A stretch of 64,000 bases of DNA from Hyphomicrobiales bacterium (GCA_900472625.1 UCIT01000012.1:102004-166003), one strand, 5' to 3'. Positions 18,061-27,624 are shown, counted from the first letter of the stretch. Notes: generated by a model from the letters alone, not told the origin. Numbers and translations are program-made.

Positions 18061-18461
18061 GCGAGGAGTTCCATTCCGGGGATTTGACGGGCCGCTTTGC
18101 GGTCAAAGGTCTTGATGGAGCCGCAGCCTTCCTGCAGCGAGCGGGCGGCGATCAGCGCGTCGGCGAAGTCGGTGTTCTCGGTGAGCACCAGACGCAATGC
18201 TTTCAGCACAAGATCATGGTGCTCGACAACAAGCCCACGGGTTTGCAAAAGGCGTCCAATTGCCTTGGCTGCATCCTGCTTCGAGAAGCCGAGTTTCGAC
18301 CACAGCGCCCAATTCAATTCGACAACCGATACCAATGTCAGAAATGCGGTGTAATCGCGCCCCATACCTTCGGCAAGTCGCAGCGCTGAACCGCTCTGCC
18401 GTGGATCATCGTTGGTGAGCAACCGCACCACGACATTGGTATCGAGGCCGATCATCTTCAT
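18057..18461 (-). CDS. PIN-domain toxin, VapC type (module 1, between ruvA and ruvB)
   Basis: 134-residue PIN-domain ribonuclease. The acidic catalytic set is complete: Asp in IGLDTNVVV (residue 7), Glu in SVVELNW (about 48), Asp in [10 protein letters not shown] (about 98) and Asp in KTFDRKA (about 119). Such toxins cut tRNA, rRNA or mRNA and are held inactive by the cognate antitoxin. It overlaps its antitoxin gene by 4 bases (ATGA) and ruvB by 4 bases (ATGA), so all three are likely translated in series. A Met two codons downstream is an alternative start. Confidence 0.9.
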   Translation of the reverse strand: MKMIGLDTNVVVRLLTNDDPRQSGSALRLAEGMGRDYTAFLTLVSVVELNWALWSKLGFSKQDAAKAIGRLLQTRGLVVEHHDLVLKALRLVLTENTDFADALIAARSLQEGCGSIKTFDRKAARQIPGMELLA

Positions 18462-18745
18462 GCCGCGGCTTCCGCGCTGTCATCATCATGAGTGTCGAGC
18501 ACATTGGAGCCCGCTGCGGCGGCGACGGCGGCGTCGATTTCCTCCAATGAAGCGGGACCGTTTGGCGGCGTGCCCAGAAGTCCGGCGAGGTCCTTGAAGT
18601 CGATATTCTTCGGTGTGACGATGATATCACCATCCACGATGCTGTAGACCAGCTGATCTCCAGGCCGCAGATTGAGCGCCTGACGCATCTCTTTCGGGAT
18701 CGTGACCTGCCCCTTGGGCGACAATGTTGCTTCCCAAACTGCCAT
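18458..18745 (-). CDS. AbrB/MazE-type antitoxin (module 1)
   Basis: 95 residues. The N-terminal swapped-hairpin AbrB domain shows the classical pattern (LSPKGQVTIPKEMRQAL, then LRPGDQLVYSIVDGDIIVTPK) through about residue 45. The acidic, Ala-rich C-terminal tail would wrap the toxin. It pairs with the PIN toxin just downstream (VapBC architecture). It starts 69 bp after the ruvA stop, with its own candidate promoter at 18773-18801, so it need not rely on the ruv promoter. Confidence 0.9.
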   Translation of the reverse strand: MAVWEATLSPKGQVTIPKEMRQALNLRPGDQLVYSIVDGDIIVTPKNIDFKDLAGLLGTPPNGPASLEEIDAAVAAAAGSNVLDTHDDDSAEAAA

Positions 18746-18772
18746 GCATCATCTCCTTCGTCCCGCCGTCGG

Positions 18773-18801
18773 ACGATAGCAAGTTTTTCGGAAGAAAACA
18801 A
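18773..18801 (-). promoter_or_regulatory. Candidate promoter for TA module 1
   Basis: Read on the minus strand: -35 TTGTTT, 17-bp spacer, -10 TATCGT, placing the start shortly before the antitoxin ribosome binding site. The motif CGTCGGA occurs on both sides (around 18766 and 18804), a possible antitoxin-binding repeat. Confidence 0.45.
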
Positions 18802-18814
18802 AATCGTCGGAATA

Positions 18815-19432
18815 TCATCGCGACAGTTCCTTCAATCCCAAGCGTATCAGCTTGGCGCTGTCAGCGTCGTCGCCGGCCGTCTTCATCGCCGCAGCAACGG
18901 CATTCGCGGCCTGGTCTCTCGAGTAGCCGAGATTGGTCAGCGCCGAGACCGCGTCCGCCACCGGAGCCGCCGCGACGCCTTCGCCGAGTTCCTGCTTCAG
19001 GCCGATATTGGCGGAGGCCTCGCCGGCAAAGGCGGGCGCCTTGTTCTTGAGTTCGGTGACGATGCGCACGGCGACCTTCGGGCCGACGCCGTTGGCGCGG
19101 GAAACCGCGGTCTTGTCCTGCAGGGCTATGGCGTTGGCGAGTTCGCCCGGCGTTAGCGTGGAGAGGATGGCGAGCGCCACCTTGGCACCGACGCCCTGGA
19201 CGCTCTGCAAGAGGTTGAACCAGTCACGCTCGAGCGCGTTCATGAAGCCGAAGAGCTTCAGCTGGTCTTCGCGCACATAGGTCTCGATGAACAGGATGCA
19301 GGCTTCGCCAACCGAGCCGATCCGCGACAGGGTGCGAGCCGAGCAGAAGGCGGCGTAGCAGACGCCGTGCACATCGACGAGCACATAGTCGTCGCCGATT
19401 TCGTCGATGGTGCCTTTGAGCTTGCCGATCAT
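18815..19432 (-). CDS. ruvA: Holliday junction DNA-binding protein RuvA
   Basis: Tetrameric protein that grips the Holliday junction and loads RuvB. 205 residues: an OB-fold domain ([13 protein letters not shown] onward, about 1-65), two helix-hairpin-helix motifs ([16 protein letters not shown] and [12 protein letters not shown], about 70-140), a flexible linker, and the C-terminal RuvB-contacting domain ([18 protein letters not shown]). It is preceded by TA module 2 (22 bp) and followed by TA module 1 (69 bp), so it is isolated from both ruvC and ruvB. Confidence 0.97.
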   Translation of the reverse strand: MIGKLKGTIDEIGDDYVLVDVHGVCYAAFCSARTLSRIGSVGEACILFIETYVREDQLKLFGFMNALERDWFNLLQSVQGVGAKVALAILSTLTPGELANAIALQDKTAVSRANGVGPKVAVRIVTELKNKAPAFAGEASANIGLKQELGEGVAAAPVADAVSALTNLGYSRDQAANAVAAAMKTAGDDADSAKLIRLGLKELSR

Positions 19433-19454
19433 GAATGGGGTCCGCGGTTTGACA

Positions 19455-19871
19455 TCAGAGAGGATGGGTTTCGGGGGTGATGAGGTCGAGCGAGGGGAAG
19501 TAGGTCCGGTATCCCTTGGGATCGCGGGTCAGAACGGTATAACCACGGATTGCCGCGTGCGCGCCAATCAGAAAATCGGGCAGAATCCGTTCTCGTCCGC
19601 CGCCCGACGTGCGATAGACACGAAAAGCGGCGGCAGCTGCGAAGGCGGCAGGCCAAGGCAGGTTCTCGCGACGGAATTCGTCCTGCGGCAAGAGGCGGTC
19701 AACCTCGTCCATGTCACGGTAGCGGACGGAAAACTCGGCATAGATGATCGGGTTGATCAGCACTGGTCCAGCCTTGAAGGCCGCAAACACGTGTTGGCGC
19801 GACCAGCCATGCCAATCGGATGTCGACACGGATAGATCGACCAGAACGTTGGTGTCTATCAAGGTCGGCAT
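19455..19871 (-). CDS. PIN-domain toxin, VapC type (module 2, between ruvC and ruvA)
   Basis: 138-residue PIN-domain ribonuclease with intact acidic residues: Asp in [10 protein letters not shown] (residue 6), Glu in [11 protein letters not shown] (about 46), Asp in [11 protein letters not shown] (about 100) and Asp in [14 protein letters not shown] (about 118). It starts on the last base of the antitoxin stop codon (TGATG) and ends 22 bp before ruvA. It is not a close duplicate of the module 1 toxin, since only the catalytic motifs correspond, so the two modules probably arrived separately. Confidence 0.9.
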   Translation of the reverse strand: MPTLIDTNVLVDLSVSTSDWHGWSRQHVFAAFKAGPVLINPIIYAEFSVRYRDMDEVDRLLPQDEFRRENLPWPAAFAAAAAFRVYRTSGGGRERILPDFLIGAHAAIRGYTVLTRDPKGYRTYFPSLDLITPETHPL

Positions 19872-20122
19872 CAGCGATCCCGAGTCATAGACATCAGCGC
19901 TTCGGCGTCGATCGTCTGGTCGCCGGTGCCTTCAAAGCGATCAAGCGCGTTCATGAAACGATCCAGCCGGCCGCGATCTTCGAGTTCCTGCTTGCCGTTC
20001 TTCGGCGCGATCACCAGCTTTCCGCCTTCGACGGAAAAGATCACTTCGCTATTGAGCTCGATGCCTGCGAGTTCCCGCAGGTCGCGTGGAATGGTGACTT
20101 GGCCCTTCGACGTGACGCGCAT
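19871..20122 (-). CDS. AbrB/MazE-type antitoxin (module 2)
   Basis: 83 residues. The AbrB DNA-binding domain is clear (MRVTSKGQVTIPRDLREL, then SEVIFSVEGGKLVIAPK). The C-terminal tail has the FMNALDRFEGTGDQTIDAEALMSM pattern typical of antitoxins that neutralise PIN toxins. The stop overlaps the toxin start by one base. It lies 72 bp after ruvC with an inverted repeat at 20142-20162 that could be its autoregulatory operator. Confidence 0.9.
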   Translation of the reverse strand: MRVTSKGQVTIPRDLRELAGIELNSEVIFSVEGGKLVIAPKNGKQELEDRGRLDRFMNALDRFEGTGDQTIDAEALMSMTRDR

Positions 20123-20141
20123 CGGCTTGCTCCTTCAATGG

Positions 20142-20162
20142 CGGTAAGAATTATCATTACCG
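20142..20162. promoter_or_regulatory. Inverted repeat upstream of TA module 2, candidate operator
   Basis: Outer arms CGGTAA and TTACCG are perfectly complementary, flanking a 9-bp AT-rich centre that is itself partly symmetric. It lies 20 bp upstream of the antitoxin ATG in the ruvC-antitoxin gap, as expected for a conditionally autoregulated TA operon. Confidence 0.5.
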
Positions 20163-20194
20163 ATAGAACAAGTCAAGAACAAATAGCCCTGACC

Positions 20195-20704
20195 TCAGCC
20201 GGCCAATGCCGCCAGCATGCGGTTGCTGCCGCGGTTGTGGGCGTGGCAGATGGCGATGGCGAGTGCGTCGGCGGCGTCGTCGCCCTTGAACTCGGCCTTG
20301 GGCATCAGGATCTTCAGCATCATGTGGATCTGCTTCTTCTCGCCGTGGCCGACGCCGATGACGGCTTTCTTCACCGCGTTCGGGGCGTATTCGGCGACCT
20401 GCAGGCCGGCGCGGGCGGGGACCAGCATGGCGATGCCGCGGGCCTGTCCGAGCTTGAGGGTGGCGACCGCGTCCTTGTTGACGAAGGTCTGCTCGACGGC
20501 GGCCTCGTCCGGCTGGTGGCTGTGAACCACGTCGGCAAGGCCGTCATGCAGCTGGCAGAGGCGGGAGGCGAGATCCATGTCTCCGTCCGAGGTGACTGTA
20601 CCGGAGGCGATGAACCGCAACGAATTGCCGAGCGTTTCGATCACGCCCCAGCCGGTGCGGCGCAGGCCTGGATCGATGCCGATGATGCGAATCGCGTTTT
20701 GCAT
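20195..20704 (-). CDS. ruvC: Crossover junction endodeoxyribonuclease RuvC
   Basis: Dimeric RNase H-fold resolvase that cuts Holliday junctions symmetrically. 169 residues. The catalytic acidic residues are visible: Asp in IIGIDPGLR (residue about 10), Glu in [11 protein letters not shown] (about 70) and the pair of Asp residues in [11 protein letters not shown] (about 143-146). It is the first gene of the interrupted ruvC-TA-ruvA-TA-ruvB series. In related genomes yebC lies just upstream; here yebC is 8 kb away with an unrelated block between. Confidence 0.96.
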   Translation of the reverse strand: MQNAIRIIGIDPGLRRTGWGVIETLGNSLRFIASGTVTSDGDMDLASRLCQLHDGLADVVHSHQPDEAAVEQTFVNKDAVATLKLGQARGIAMLVPARAGLQVAEYAPNAVKKAVIGVGHGEKKQIHMMLKILMPKAEFKGDDAADALAIAICHAHNRGSNRMLAALAG

Positions 20705-20947
20705 GGTTCATCCTATTGCAGAGACGGAATAACTGCCATCGATATGTGAACAAAACAAAAACATGCTGCTGTTTTTGACGGATGACGTTTACGTGAATTT
20801 AAAGGCCTGCGGTGACTTATGATCCCCAAGATATGAGAGGAGCCAGCCTCGTCTGGGGCGAAGGCTCCCCGTGTTCTGTTTTCAGGCTGAGCGACAGGGC
20901 GTGCAGACGCCGGGTCGGCCTCGGTCGTTCCGGAGGGGTTCGTATTC

Positions 20948-23263
20948 ATGGCACACAGGTTCCAGTCGCTGTCCTTCAAGGTCATCGCCACATTCATTCT
21001 GCTGACGGCGCTGTCGATCGCCGTCATCAACGGTCTCGCCTATTTCGCCAGCAGCCGCATATCGGGCGAGCAGGCGTTGAAGGCCAAGGAGAGCGTTCTC
21101 ATCTTTCGCGGCGACATGCTGCACGACCAGCTGGCGCAGCTGGAAAACCAGGCGAATTCGATCGCGCGCATAGAAGCGCTGCAGATGTCGATCACCAGCC
21201 TGAAGAGCGGCTGGAAGACGATCGAGAAGACGTCGGGCGATGCGCGTGCAGAATTGAAGAAGGTGTTCATCACCAATAATCCGAATCCCGCCGGTGAGCG
21301 CGAAAAGCTGGTGAAGCCGGATTCGCCGAGCGGCTTCTACTACTCCAACCATGAGAAGACGCAGGGTGAAGTGGCCCGCGATCTCGAGAACACGCCGTTC
21401 AGCGACTTGCTGATCGCTGATCTCGATGGTTTCGTTCTCTACTCCTACAAGAAGAACGACGACTTCGCCGAGAACCTGAAGTCGGACGCCTGGAAGTCGA
21501 CCGGCGCCGGCCTCGCCTTCGCCAAGGCGATCGGGAACACGGCAAAGGCGAACGACGACAGCGCTCCGGCCGGCTTTTCCGGTTTGCGGGTCGATGCGGC
21601 AAGCAATGCATCGGCCATCTTCTACGCTGTGCCGATCGTCAAGCTCGGCCAGCCGAAGGGCGTGATGCTGTTCAAGGTGCGCGACGATATCTTTGCCGGC
21701 ATTCTCTCAAAGGGCATTGTCTCGGGCAGCACGGCACAGACGGCGATCGTCTCCGAGGATGGCTCGGCAGTGACCGTCAGTGGCGCCGGTCAGCTGGCGA
21801 CGCTCGATACCGCGCCGTTCAGCTTCCTCAAGGATGCCTTTGCCAGACCCGATATGTCGGTCGACGACTTCAGCCGTGGCGACGGTGCGGCGCGCGCCTA
21901 TGTCAGGGCGGTCGATTATCAGGGCGCCCGTTTCCTCGTGGTCGAGAGCGTTCGCCTCAGCGAGATCAATGCCGGCTCGCTGGAGATCGCGACGCTGCTG
22001 ACGATCATCGCCGGTGTCGTGCTCGTGGTCATGGCGGTCGCCATCGGCTTCATCACCAAGCTACTGTTCGCACCGCTGGCAAAGCTTGCCGGCGTCACCC
22101 GCGCGGTGGCGGACGGTCATCTCGAGGCAGAGATCGGCAGCCAGAACCGGCATGACGAGATCGGCACGATGGCCAAGGCGCTGGCGCGCTTCAGGCAGTC
22201 GCTGATCGACAGCCGGGCGCTCGAAGCGGCCAGCGCGGAGACACGGGAACGCGCAGACCGCGACCGCCAGCAGCACATGGCCGAGCGCGAGGCGGAGGCG
22301 AAGACCCTGCAGGAGGTAGTGGAGGCGATCGATGAGGGGTTGCTGCATCTGGCGAACGGCGATCTGGCTTATCAGATCGACCGCCGCTTTCCGAACGAAC
22401 TCGAAGGCCTGCGCGTCAATTTCAACCAGGCGCTGGCCTCGCTCAGCGAGACGATGACCGCGATCGGCGGCAATTCGGCGGCGGTGCGCGCTGGCTCCGA
22501 GGAGATGCGCACCGGCGCCGACGACCTCGCCCACCGCACCGAGCGGCAGGCGGCCTCGATCACCGAGACGGCGAGCGCCATCGATGCAATCACCCAGTCG
22601 GTTCGTTCGCAGCTCGAACGCGCCGGCACGGCCGAACGCATTGCCCGCGAGGCCAGCCGCGAGACCACCGGATCCGGCCAGATCATGCGTGATACGATCG
22701 CGGCGATGGAGGCGATCCAGGCCTCGTCGCGACAGATCAACTCGATCATTTCAGTGATCGATTCCATTGCCTTCCAGACCAACCTGCTGGCACTCAATGC
22801 CGGTGTCGAGGCAGCGCGGGCGGGCGAGGCGGGCAAGGGGTTTGCCGTCGTCGCCATGGAGGTGCGCGAGCTCGCGCAGCGTTCGTCGAGCGCCGCCAAG
22901 GAGATCGGCCATCTACTGCAGAAATCCACGCAGGAGGTGGAAGCCGGCGTATCGTTGGTCGAGCGGGCCGGCGTTGCGCTCACCGGCATCGGCGGCCATG
23001 TCGAGGCGATCAACGGCCAGATCAGCGAGATCATGGATGCCACCCGCGAGGAGGCCGAAACGCTGCGGCAGATCAATACGGCGGTCGGCGAACTCGACAC
23101 CATGACCCAGCAGAACGCCGCCATGGTCGAGGAAAGCACCGCAGCAATCCATCTGCTTGCCACCGAGGCGGTGGAGATGGACCGGCAGCTGGCAAACTTC
23201 ACGCTAGGGCAGGGCGAGCATCGGCACAGCGCCGAGGTGCATGTGCTGCGCAGGCGGGGATAG
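20948..23263 (+). CDS. Methyl-accepting chemotaxis protein
   Basis: Chemoreceptor of 771 residues. N-terminal membrane helix (about 12-33), a periplasmic sensory domain of about 310 residues consistent with a double Cache fold, second membrane helix (about 345-370), HAMP (about 370-425), a further linker, and the C-terminal signalling hairpin with the conserved tip IAFQTNLLALNAGVEAARAGE and GKGFAVVAMEVRELAQRS. The protein ends in a basic stretch with no CheR-docking pentapeptide. It is a single gene with no che genes nearby, so it feeds a chemotaxis cluster elsewhere. The ligand is unknown. Confidence 0.93.
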   Translation: MAHRFQSLSFKVIATFILLTALSIAVINGLAYFASSRISGEQALKAKESVLIFRGDMLHDQLAQLENQANSIARIEALQMSITSLKSGWKTIEKTSGDARAELKKVFITNNPNPAGEREKLVKPDSPSGFYYSNHEKTQGEVARDLENTPFSDLLIADLDGFVLYSYKKNDDFAENLKSDAWKSTGAGLAFAKAIGNTAKANDDSAPAGFSGLRVDAASNASAIFYAVPIVKLGQPKGVMLFKVRDDIFAGILSKGIVSGSTAQTAIVSEDGSAVTVSGAGQLATLDTAPFSFLKDAFARPDMSVDDFSRGDGAARAYVRAVDYQGARFLVVESVRLSEINAGSLEIATLLTIIAGVVLVVMAVAIGFITKLLFAPLAKLAGVTRAVADGHLEAEIGSQNRHDEIGTMAKALARFRQSLIDSRALEAASAETRERADRDRQQHMAEREAEAKTLQEVVEAIDEGLLHLANGDLAYQIDRRFPNELEGLRVNFNQALASLSETMTAIGGNSAAVRAGSEEMRTGADDLAHRTERQAASITETASAIDAITQSVRSQLERAGTAERIAREASRETTGSGQIMRDTIAAMEAIQASSRQINSIISVIDSIAFQTNLLALNAGVEAARAGEAGKGFAVVAMEVRELAQRSSSAAKEIGHLLQKSTQEVEAGVSLVERAGVALTGIGGHVEAINGQISEIMDATREEAETLRQINTAVGELDTMTQQNAAMVEESTAAIHLLATEAVEMDRQLANFTLGQGEHRHSAEVHVLRRRG

Positions 23264-23384
23264 GGTCTTTGCCAGCACGCGGCCCACAGCCTGTCGCATG
23301 GGGGCTTAAGCCTGCTGGCCCCGACCAGATTGCAGCGGAAGCGGGCGATGTCGCGATTGCAACGCGTCGCCCGCTATCTGCCGA

Positions 23385-24389
23385 TCAACGAGGCAGCGCA
23401 ACGCCGGTCATTGCTTCGCTGATGTTCCACAGGCGTCTGGCCGATACCGGATCCACGGCGTAGGGTGCGACTTTCGATGTGCGCCGGTCGCGGCCCTCCA
23501 GCGAACTGACGAGATCGCCATCGTCCAGTGCCGCGATATCGGAATTGGCGCAGAACACGCCGCCCTTGCCGTCGAGGCCAGGGCTTACGGCGCACCAGAT
23601 GTGGGTGGCGGCGCCTTGGGGGGTCGACTTCATGTCGCGGTCCGGATCGATCACCGGCTCGCCGTTCGCGTCGATGTGGCCCATTTCCTGCAGTCGTTCG
23701 ACCGGGATGTGCCTGGCGAGCCCGGTGACGATGCCGCCCGGGTGCAGCGAGAAGGCGCGGATGCCGTGTTCCCGGCCGAGGCGGTCGAGTTCGACCGCGA
23801 ACAGAATATTGGCGGTCTTCGACTGGCCGTAGGCACTCCAGCCGTCATAGGCGCGATGCTCGTAATTGATGTCGTCCCAGACGATGTCGGAGAAGCGGTG
23901 GCCCATCGATGAGACCGAGACGACGCGTGCGCCGTTGGCCCGTAGCAGCACCGGCCAGAGGCGTAGCGTCAGCTGGAAATGGCCGAGATGGTTGGTCGAG
24001 AACTGCAGCTCGTTGCCCCTCGCGTCGCGGGTGATCTCCGGTGCTGCCATGATCCCGGCGCTGTTGATGAGGATGTGCAGCGGCAGGCCGGATTGAACGA
24101 TGCGGCGGGCGAAGGCGTCGATCGACGCGGGATCGTTGAGGTCCATCGGTTGCACCTCGATGCCGCCGCCGATCTCGACGATGGCGCGGCGGGCGCGATC
24201 GACGTCGCGGGCGGGCACGATGACCCGGGCTCCGGCGGAGGCCAGCGTGCGCGCCGCTTCCAGGCCGAGACCGGCATAGCCGCCGGTGACGATGGCAAGC
24301 TTGCCGGTGAGGTCTGTGCCCTTGATGATGTCGAGCGTGGTGCTGGAGGCGGTGTAGCCAGTGGAGAGCGGTATCTGTGGCGTGGTCAT
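23385..24389 (-). CDS. SDR family oxidoreductase, retinol dehydrogenase-like
   Basis: 334-residue short-chain dehydrogenase. The NAD(P)-binding TGGYAGLG is near residue 35, NSAG near residue 109, and the catalytic Tyr and Lys are in AYGQSKTAN near residues 187-191, with Ser in VSVSSMG before. Length and the SLHPGGIVTGL motif are those of the WW-domain-oxidoreductase/retinol-dehydrogenase-like group. It is divergent from the AraC regulator at 24489 across 99 bp, which likely controls it. The substrate is unknown. Confidence 0.88.
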   Translation of the reverse strand: MTTPQIPLSTGYTASSTTLDIIKGTDLTGKLAIVTGGYAGLGLEAARTLASAGARVIVPARDVDRARRAIVEIGGGIEVQPMDLNDPASIDAFARRIVQSGLPLHILINSAGIMAAPEITRDARGNELQFSTNHLGHFQLTLRLWPVLLRANGARVVSVSSMGHRFSDIVWDDINYEHRAYDGWSAYGQSKTANILFAVELDRLGREHGIRAFSLHPGGIVTGLARHIPVERLQEMGHIDANGEPVIDPDRDMKSTPQGAATHIWCAVSPGLDGKGGVFCANSDIAALDDGDLVSSLEGRDRRTSKVAPYAVDPVSARRLWNISEAMTGVALPR

Positions 24390-24488
24390 CGTCAGCGTCC
24401 TTTCGGTGGATGTCCCGGCTTGGATATGCGCCCGCGATGCGGTATTTTGAATTCTCCTAAGTCCCGTTTTCTTTCGCGAGAGTTCAGA

Positions 24489-25415
24489 ATGCCGCGCGAT
24501 CCGCTATCCCGAACCCTGGAGCTCGTCGATGCACGCACGATCTACGCCGGCGGCTTCATCGGCGGCGGCGCATGGTCGATCCGTTTTGATCCGCCACGGA
24601 AGATCAAGTTCTTCGTGATCGGGCGCGGCAGCTGCCTGCTTGATCTGGACGGGACGGCGGCGCCGTTTCGTCTCGAAGCCGGCGACGTGTTCGTTCTTAC
24701 CCGCAATGCCGGCTTCATCGTCGCCAGCGACCTTGCTGCGACTTCGAGGCATGCGTCGGAAGTTTTCTCCGGCGCGGGATCGTCGATCATTCCGGTCGGC
24801 GAGGGTGACGAGTTCCTGTTCCTCGGCGGCCATATCGACACGGACCATGCCGGCGGACGGCTGATGATGGAGAGCCTGCCCGACTTCCTGCACCTCTCCG
24901 CCTCCGAAAGCGGTGCCGAACGCCTCGGTGCGCTGATCGGCGAACTGGTCGAGGAGGCGGCGAGCCGGGCGCCCGGGGCCGAGATGGCCTGTTCCAGCCT
25001 TGCGCATCTGCTGCTGATCCAGATCCTCAGGCGGCACCTTTCCAGTGGCACGGACGTCCTGCCCGGCTGGCTTCGCGCCGCATGCGATCCGCGCCTTGCC
25101 GCGGCCCTGGCGCTGATGCACGGCGACCTTGCTCGCGCGTGGACGCTGCCGGAGCTGGCGCGGGCTTCCGGCATGTCTCGGACAGCGTTCGCGCTCTACT
25201 TCCGCGCCGTCACCGGCAGGCCGCCGCTGTCCTATCTCACCGAATGGCGAATGCACCAGGCCGACCGCGCTCTCCGCCGCGAGGGCAATTCGGTCGCCCG
25301 CGTAGCCCAGTCGGTCGGCTACGGCTCCGAAGCGGCGTTCAGCACGGCCTTCAAGCGGGTGATGGGCCATTCGCCACGGCGCAATCGCGGGGTGGTGCTC
25401 AGCGAAGCGGCGTGA
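24489..25415 (+). CDS. AraC family transcriptional regulator with cupin domain
   Basis: 308 residues. Residues about 8-185 form a cupin-type ligand domain (Cupin_6 pattern: FVIGRGSCLLDLDG and FRLEAGDVFVLTRNAGFIV). Residues about 205-300 form the double helix-turn-helix (LPELARASGMSRTAFALYF and VARVAQSVGYGSEAAFSTAF). The start is the ATG at 24489; longer frames upstream run across the divergent promoter region. Such regulators commonly control an adjacent oxidoreductase, here the divergent SDR at 23385 and perhaps the aldo-keto reductase downstream. Confidence 0.87.
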   Translation: MPRDPLSRTLELVDARTIYAGGFIGGGAWSIRFDPPRKIKFFVIGRGSCLLDLDGTAAPFRLEAGDVFVLTRNAGFIVASDLAATSRHASEVFSGAGSSIIPVGEGDEFLFLGGHIDTDHAGGRLMMESLPDFLHLSASESGAERLGALIGELVEEAASRAPGAEMACSSLAHLLLIQILRRHLSSGTDVLPGWLRAACDPRLAAALALMHGDLARAWTLPELARASGMSRTAFALYFRAVTGRPPLSYLTEWRMHQADRALRREGNSVARVAQSVGYGSEAAFSTAFKRVMGHSPRRNRGVVLSEAA

Positions 25416-25558
25416 GCTTGCCAGGATGCGAGAGGCTTCCACTTCCAGTGTTGCAAGATACCACTGTCCGAAATTCCGAACAGCCCGTGCGGATTGTCTG
25501 TGCTTATCGATGGAACAAGAGCGGCCTATCTCTCGTATTAGCAAAAAGGAGAGTGATC

Positions 25559-26437
25559 ATGTCCAATCTCGAAAAATCCGGAACCTACAAGCTCGGCGAT
25601 CGCACGGTGAAGAGGCTCGGCTATGGTGCCATGCAGCTGGCTGGCAAGGGTGTCTTCGGGCCGCCAAGGGATCGTGCCGAAGCGATCGCGGTGCTGCGGG
25701 AGGCCGTCGAAAGCGGCGTCGATCATATCGACACCAGCGACTTCTATGGGCCGCATGTGACCAACGAGATCATCCGGGAGGCATTGCATCCCTATACGGA
25801 CGATCTGGTGATCGTCACCAAGATCGGCGCGACGCGTGGGGCGGACGCCTCGTGGAACCCTGCTTTCTCAAAGGAAGCGCTGACGCAGGCGGTGCATGAC
25901 AATCTCAAGAATCTCGGTCTCGACGTGATCGAGGTGGTCAATCTCAGGGCGATGTTCGACGTCCACGGACCGGCCGAGGGTTCGCTCGAGGCGCCACTGA
26001 CCGTCCTTGCGGAGCTGCAGCGCCAGGGTCTCGTCAAGCATGTCGGGCTGTCGAACGTTACGGCCAAGCAGATCGCCGACGGCCGCAAGATCACCGAGAT
26101 CGTCTGCGTCCAGAACCAGTACAATCTCGCCCACCGCGAGGACGATGCGTTGATCGCCCAGCTTGCCGGCGAAGGCACGGCCTATGTGCCGTTCTTCCCG
26201 CTTGGCGGTTTCTCACCGTTGCAGTCTTCGACGCTCTCGGATGTCGCGACCAGCCTCGGCGCGACGCCGCTGCAGGTGGCGCTTGCCTGGCTGCTGCAGC
26301 GTTCGCCCAATATCCTGCTGATCCCCGGCACCTCGTCGCGCGGCCATCTGCGCGAAAACCTAGCCGTTGCGGATATCGTTCTGCCTGCGGACGCCATCGC
26401 CAAGCTCGATGGCGTTGCAGCTGCCAAGGCTGCCTGA
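25559..26437 (+). CDS. Aldo/keto reductase
   Basis: 292-residue TIM-barrel NADPH-dependent reductase. The catalytic tetrad region is recognisable: Asp and Tyr in HIDTSDFYGPH (about 58-65) and Lys in LVIVTKIGA (about 91). The usual His is not in the standard LxxxHxP form; the corresponding segment reads VNLRAMFDVHG, so the active site may deviate. The cofactor-binding end shows LLIPGTSSRGHLREN. The ribosome binding site AAAGGAGAG precedes the ATG at 25559. Some members of this sub-family act on small aldehydes; the substrate is unknown. Confidence 0.9.
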   Translation: MSNLEKSGTYKLGDRTVKRLGYGAMQLAGKGVFGPPRDRAEAIAVLREAVESGVDHIDTSDFYGPHVTNEIIREALHPYTDDLVIVTKIGATRGADASWNPAFSKEALTQAVHDNLKNLGLDVIEVVNLRAMFDVHGPAEGSLEAPLTVLAELQRQGLVKHVGLSNVTAKQIADGRKITEIVCVQNQYNLAHREDDALIAQLAGEGTAYVPFFPLGGFSPLQSSTLSDVATSLGATPLQVALAWLLQRSPNILLIPGTSSRGHLRENLAVADIVLPADAIAKLDGVAAAKAA

Positions 26438-26628
26438 CGGCTTGCCACGACGGATGCCGGCTCTTTCGCGCCGGCATCCGTCGCCACATCTCTGGTCCGG
26501 CATAGGCGCTCGGCTCGCCGTTATCTCTCACCGACGCCCTGACTCGATTTTTTCTCCACGTTCCCTTTGGCGCAACCCGTTCGAGCACCTACATAGATCT
26601 GTCAATCCAACCACCGACAGGCCGCGCC

Positions 26629-27624
26629 ATGGTTCCCTTCTCGATCCTCGATCTTTCGCCCGTTGCCGAAGGCAGCACGATCCGGCAGTCGCTGGAGAGT
26701 TCCGCGCGGATGGCGCGGAAGGCGGAGGAGTTCGGCTACAACAGGTTCTGGCTGGCCGAGCATCACGGCATGCCCGGGATCGCCAGCGCGGCGACCGCCG
26801 TCGTCATCGGCCATGTCGGCGCGGCGACCAAGCGGATCCGCATCGGCTCCGGCGGCATCATGCTGCCCAACCATTCGCCGCTTGTCATCGCCGAGCAGTT
26901 CGGCACGCTGGAGGCACTGTTTCCGGGGCGTGTCGATCTGGGGCTCGGCCGCGCGCCTGGTACCGACATGCGCACGGCACAGGCGCTCAGGCGCAATCTC
27001 GATGCCGGCAGCTTCCCCAACGATGTCGTCGAGCTGCAGCAGCTGCTCGGCGCGCCAGTCGAAAACCAGGCGATCCTCGCGGTGCCGGGCATGAATTCCA
27101 ACGTGCCGATCTGGCTGCTCGGCTCTAGCCTCTACAGCGCGCAACTGGCCGGCATGCTGGGGCTTCCTTATGCGTTCGCCTCTCACTTCGCGCCTGACGC
27201 ACTGATGGAGGCGCTCGATATCTATCGCGATCGTTTCCAGCCATCGGCAGTGCTCGACAAGCCCTATGCGATGGTCGGCGTCATGGGGTCGGTGGCCGAG
27301 ACCGACGAGGCGGCGCAGTATCACTTCACCTCGGCTCAGCAGCAGTTCGTCAACCTGCGTCGCAACGTGCGCGGCCAGTTTCCGAAGCCGCTTGCCGACA
27401 TGGAGGGTTTCTGGTCACCGATGGAGAAGATGACGGTGGAGCATACGCTGCGCTACGCGGTGGTCGGTTCGCCAAAGACCGCTGAGGCAAAGCTCGGCGA
27501 ATTCCTGCGCGACACGCAGGCCGACGAGGTGATCATCTCGATGCCGATCCACGATATCGAGGCACGGCTGACGTCGGTCGAGCTGTTTGCGGGTCTCAAC
27601 GACTTCATGCGCGCCGCCGCCTGA
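26629..27624 (+). CDS. LLM class flavin-dependent oxidoreductase
   Basis: 331-residue luciferase-like monooxygenase of the YhbW/MsnO8-type subfamily. Signatures are [12 protein letters not shown] at the start, [15 protein letters not shown] near residue 42, [25 protein letters not shown] near residue 70, and [13 protein letters not shown] near residue 103. These proteins use reduced flavin supplied by a separate reductase. No flavin reductase is next to it. The ATG at 26629 starts the conserved FSILDLSP motif, so the start is secure. Confidence 0.92.
   Translation: MVPFSILDLSPVAEGSTIRQSLESSARMARKAEEFGYNRFWLAEHHGMPGIASAATAVVIGHVGAATKRIRIGSGGIMLPNHSPLVIAEQFGTLEALFPGRVDLGLGRAPGTDMRTAQALRRNLDAGSFPNDVVELQQLLGAPVENQAILAVPGMNSNVPIWLLGSSLYSAQLAGMLGLPYAFASHFAPDALMEALDIYRDRFQPSAVLDKPYAMVGVMGSVAETDEAAQYHFTSAQQQFVNLRRNVRGQFPKPLADMEGFWSPMEKMTVEHTLRYAVVGSPKTAEAKLGEFLRDTQADEVIISMPIHDIEARLTSVELFAGLNDFMRAAA

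Noticed and set aside
25559..27624. Aldo-keto reductase and LLM oxidoreductase as a catabolic operon with the AraC/SDR pair
   Set aside because: The genes are co-oriented but separated by 140-190 bp gaps and share no pathway logic that I can see.
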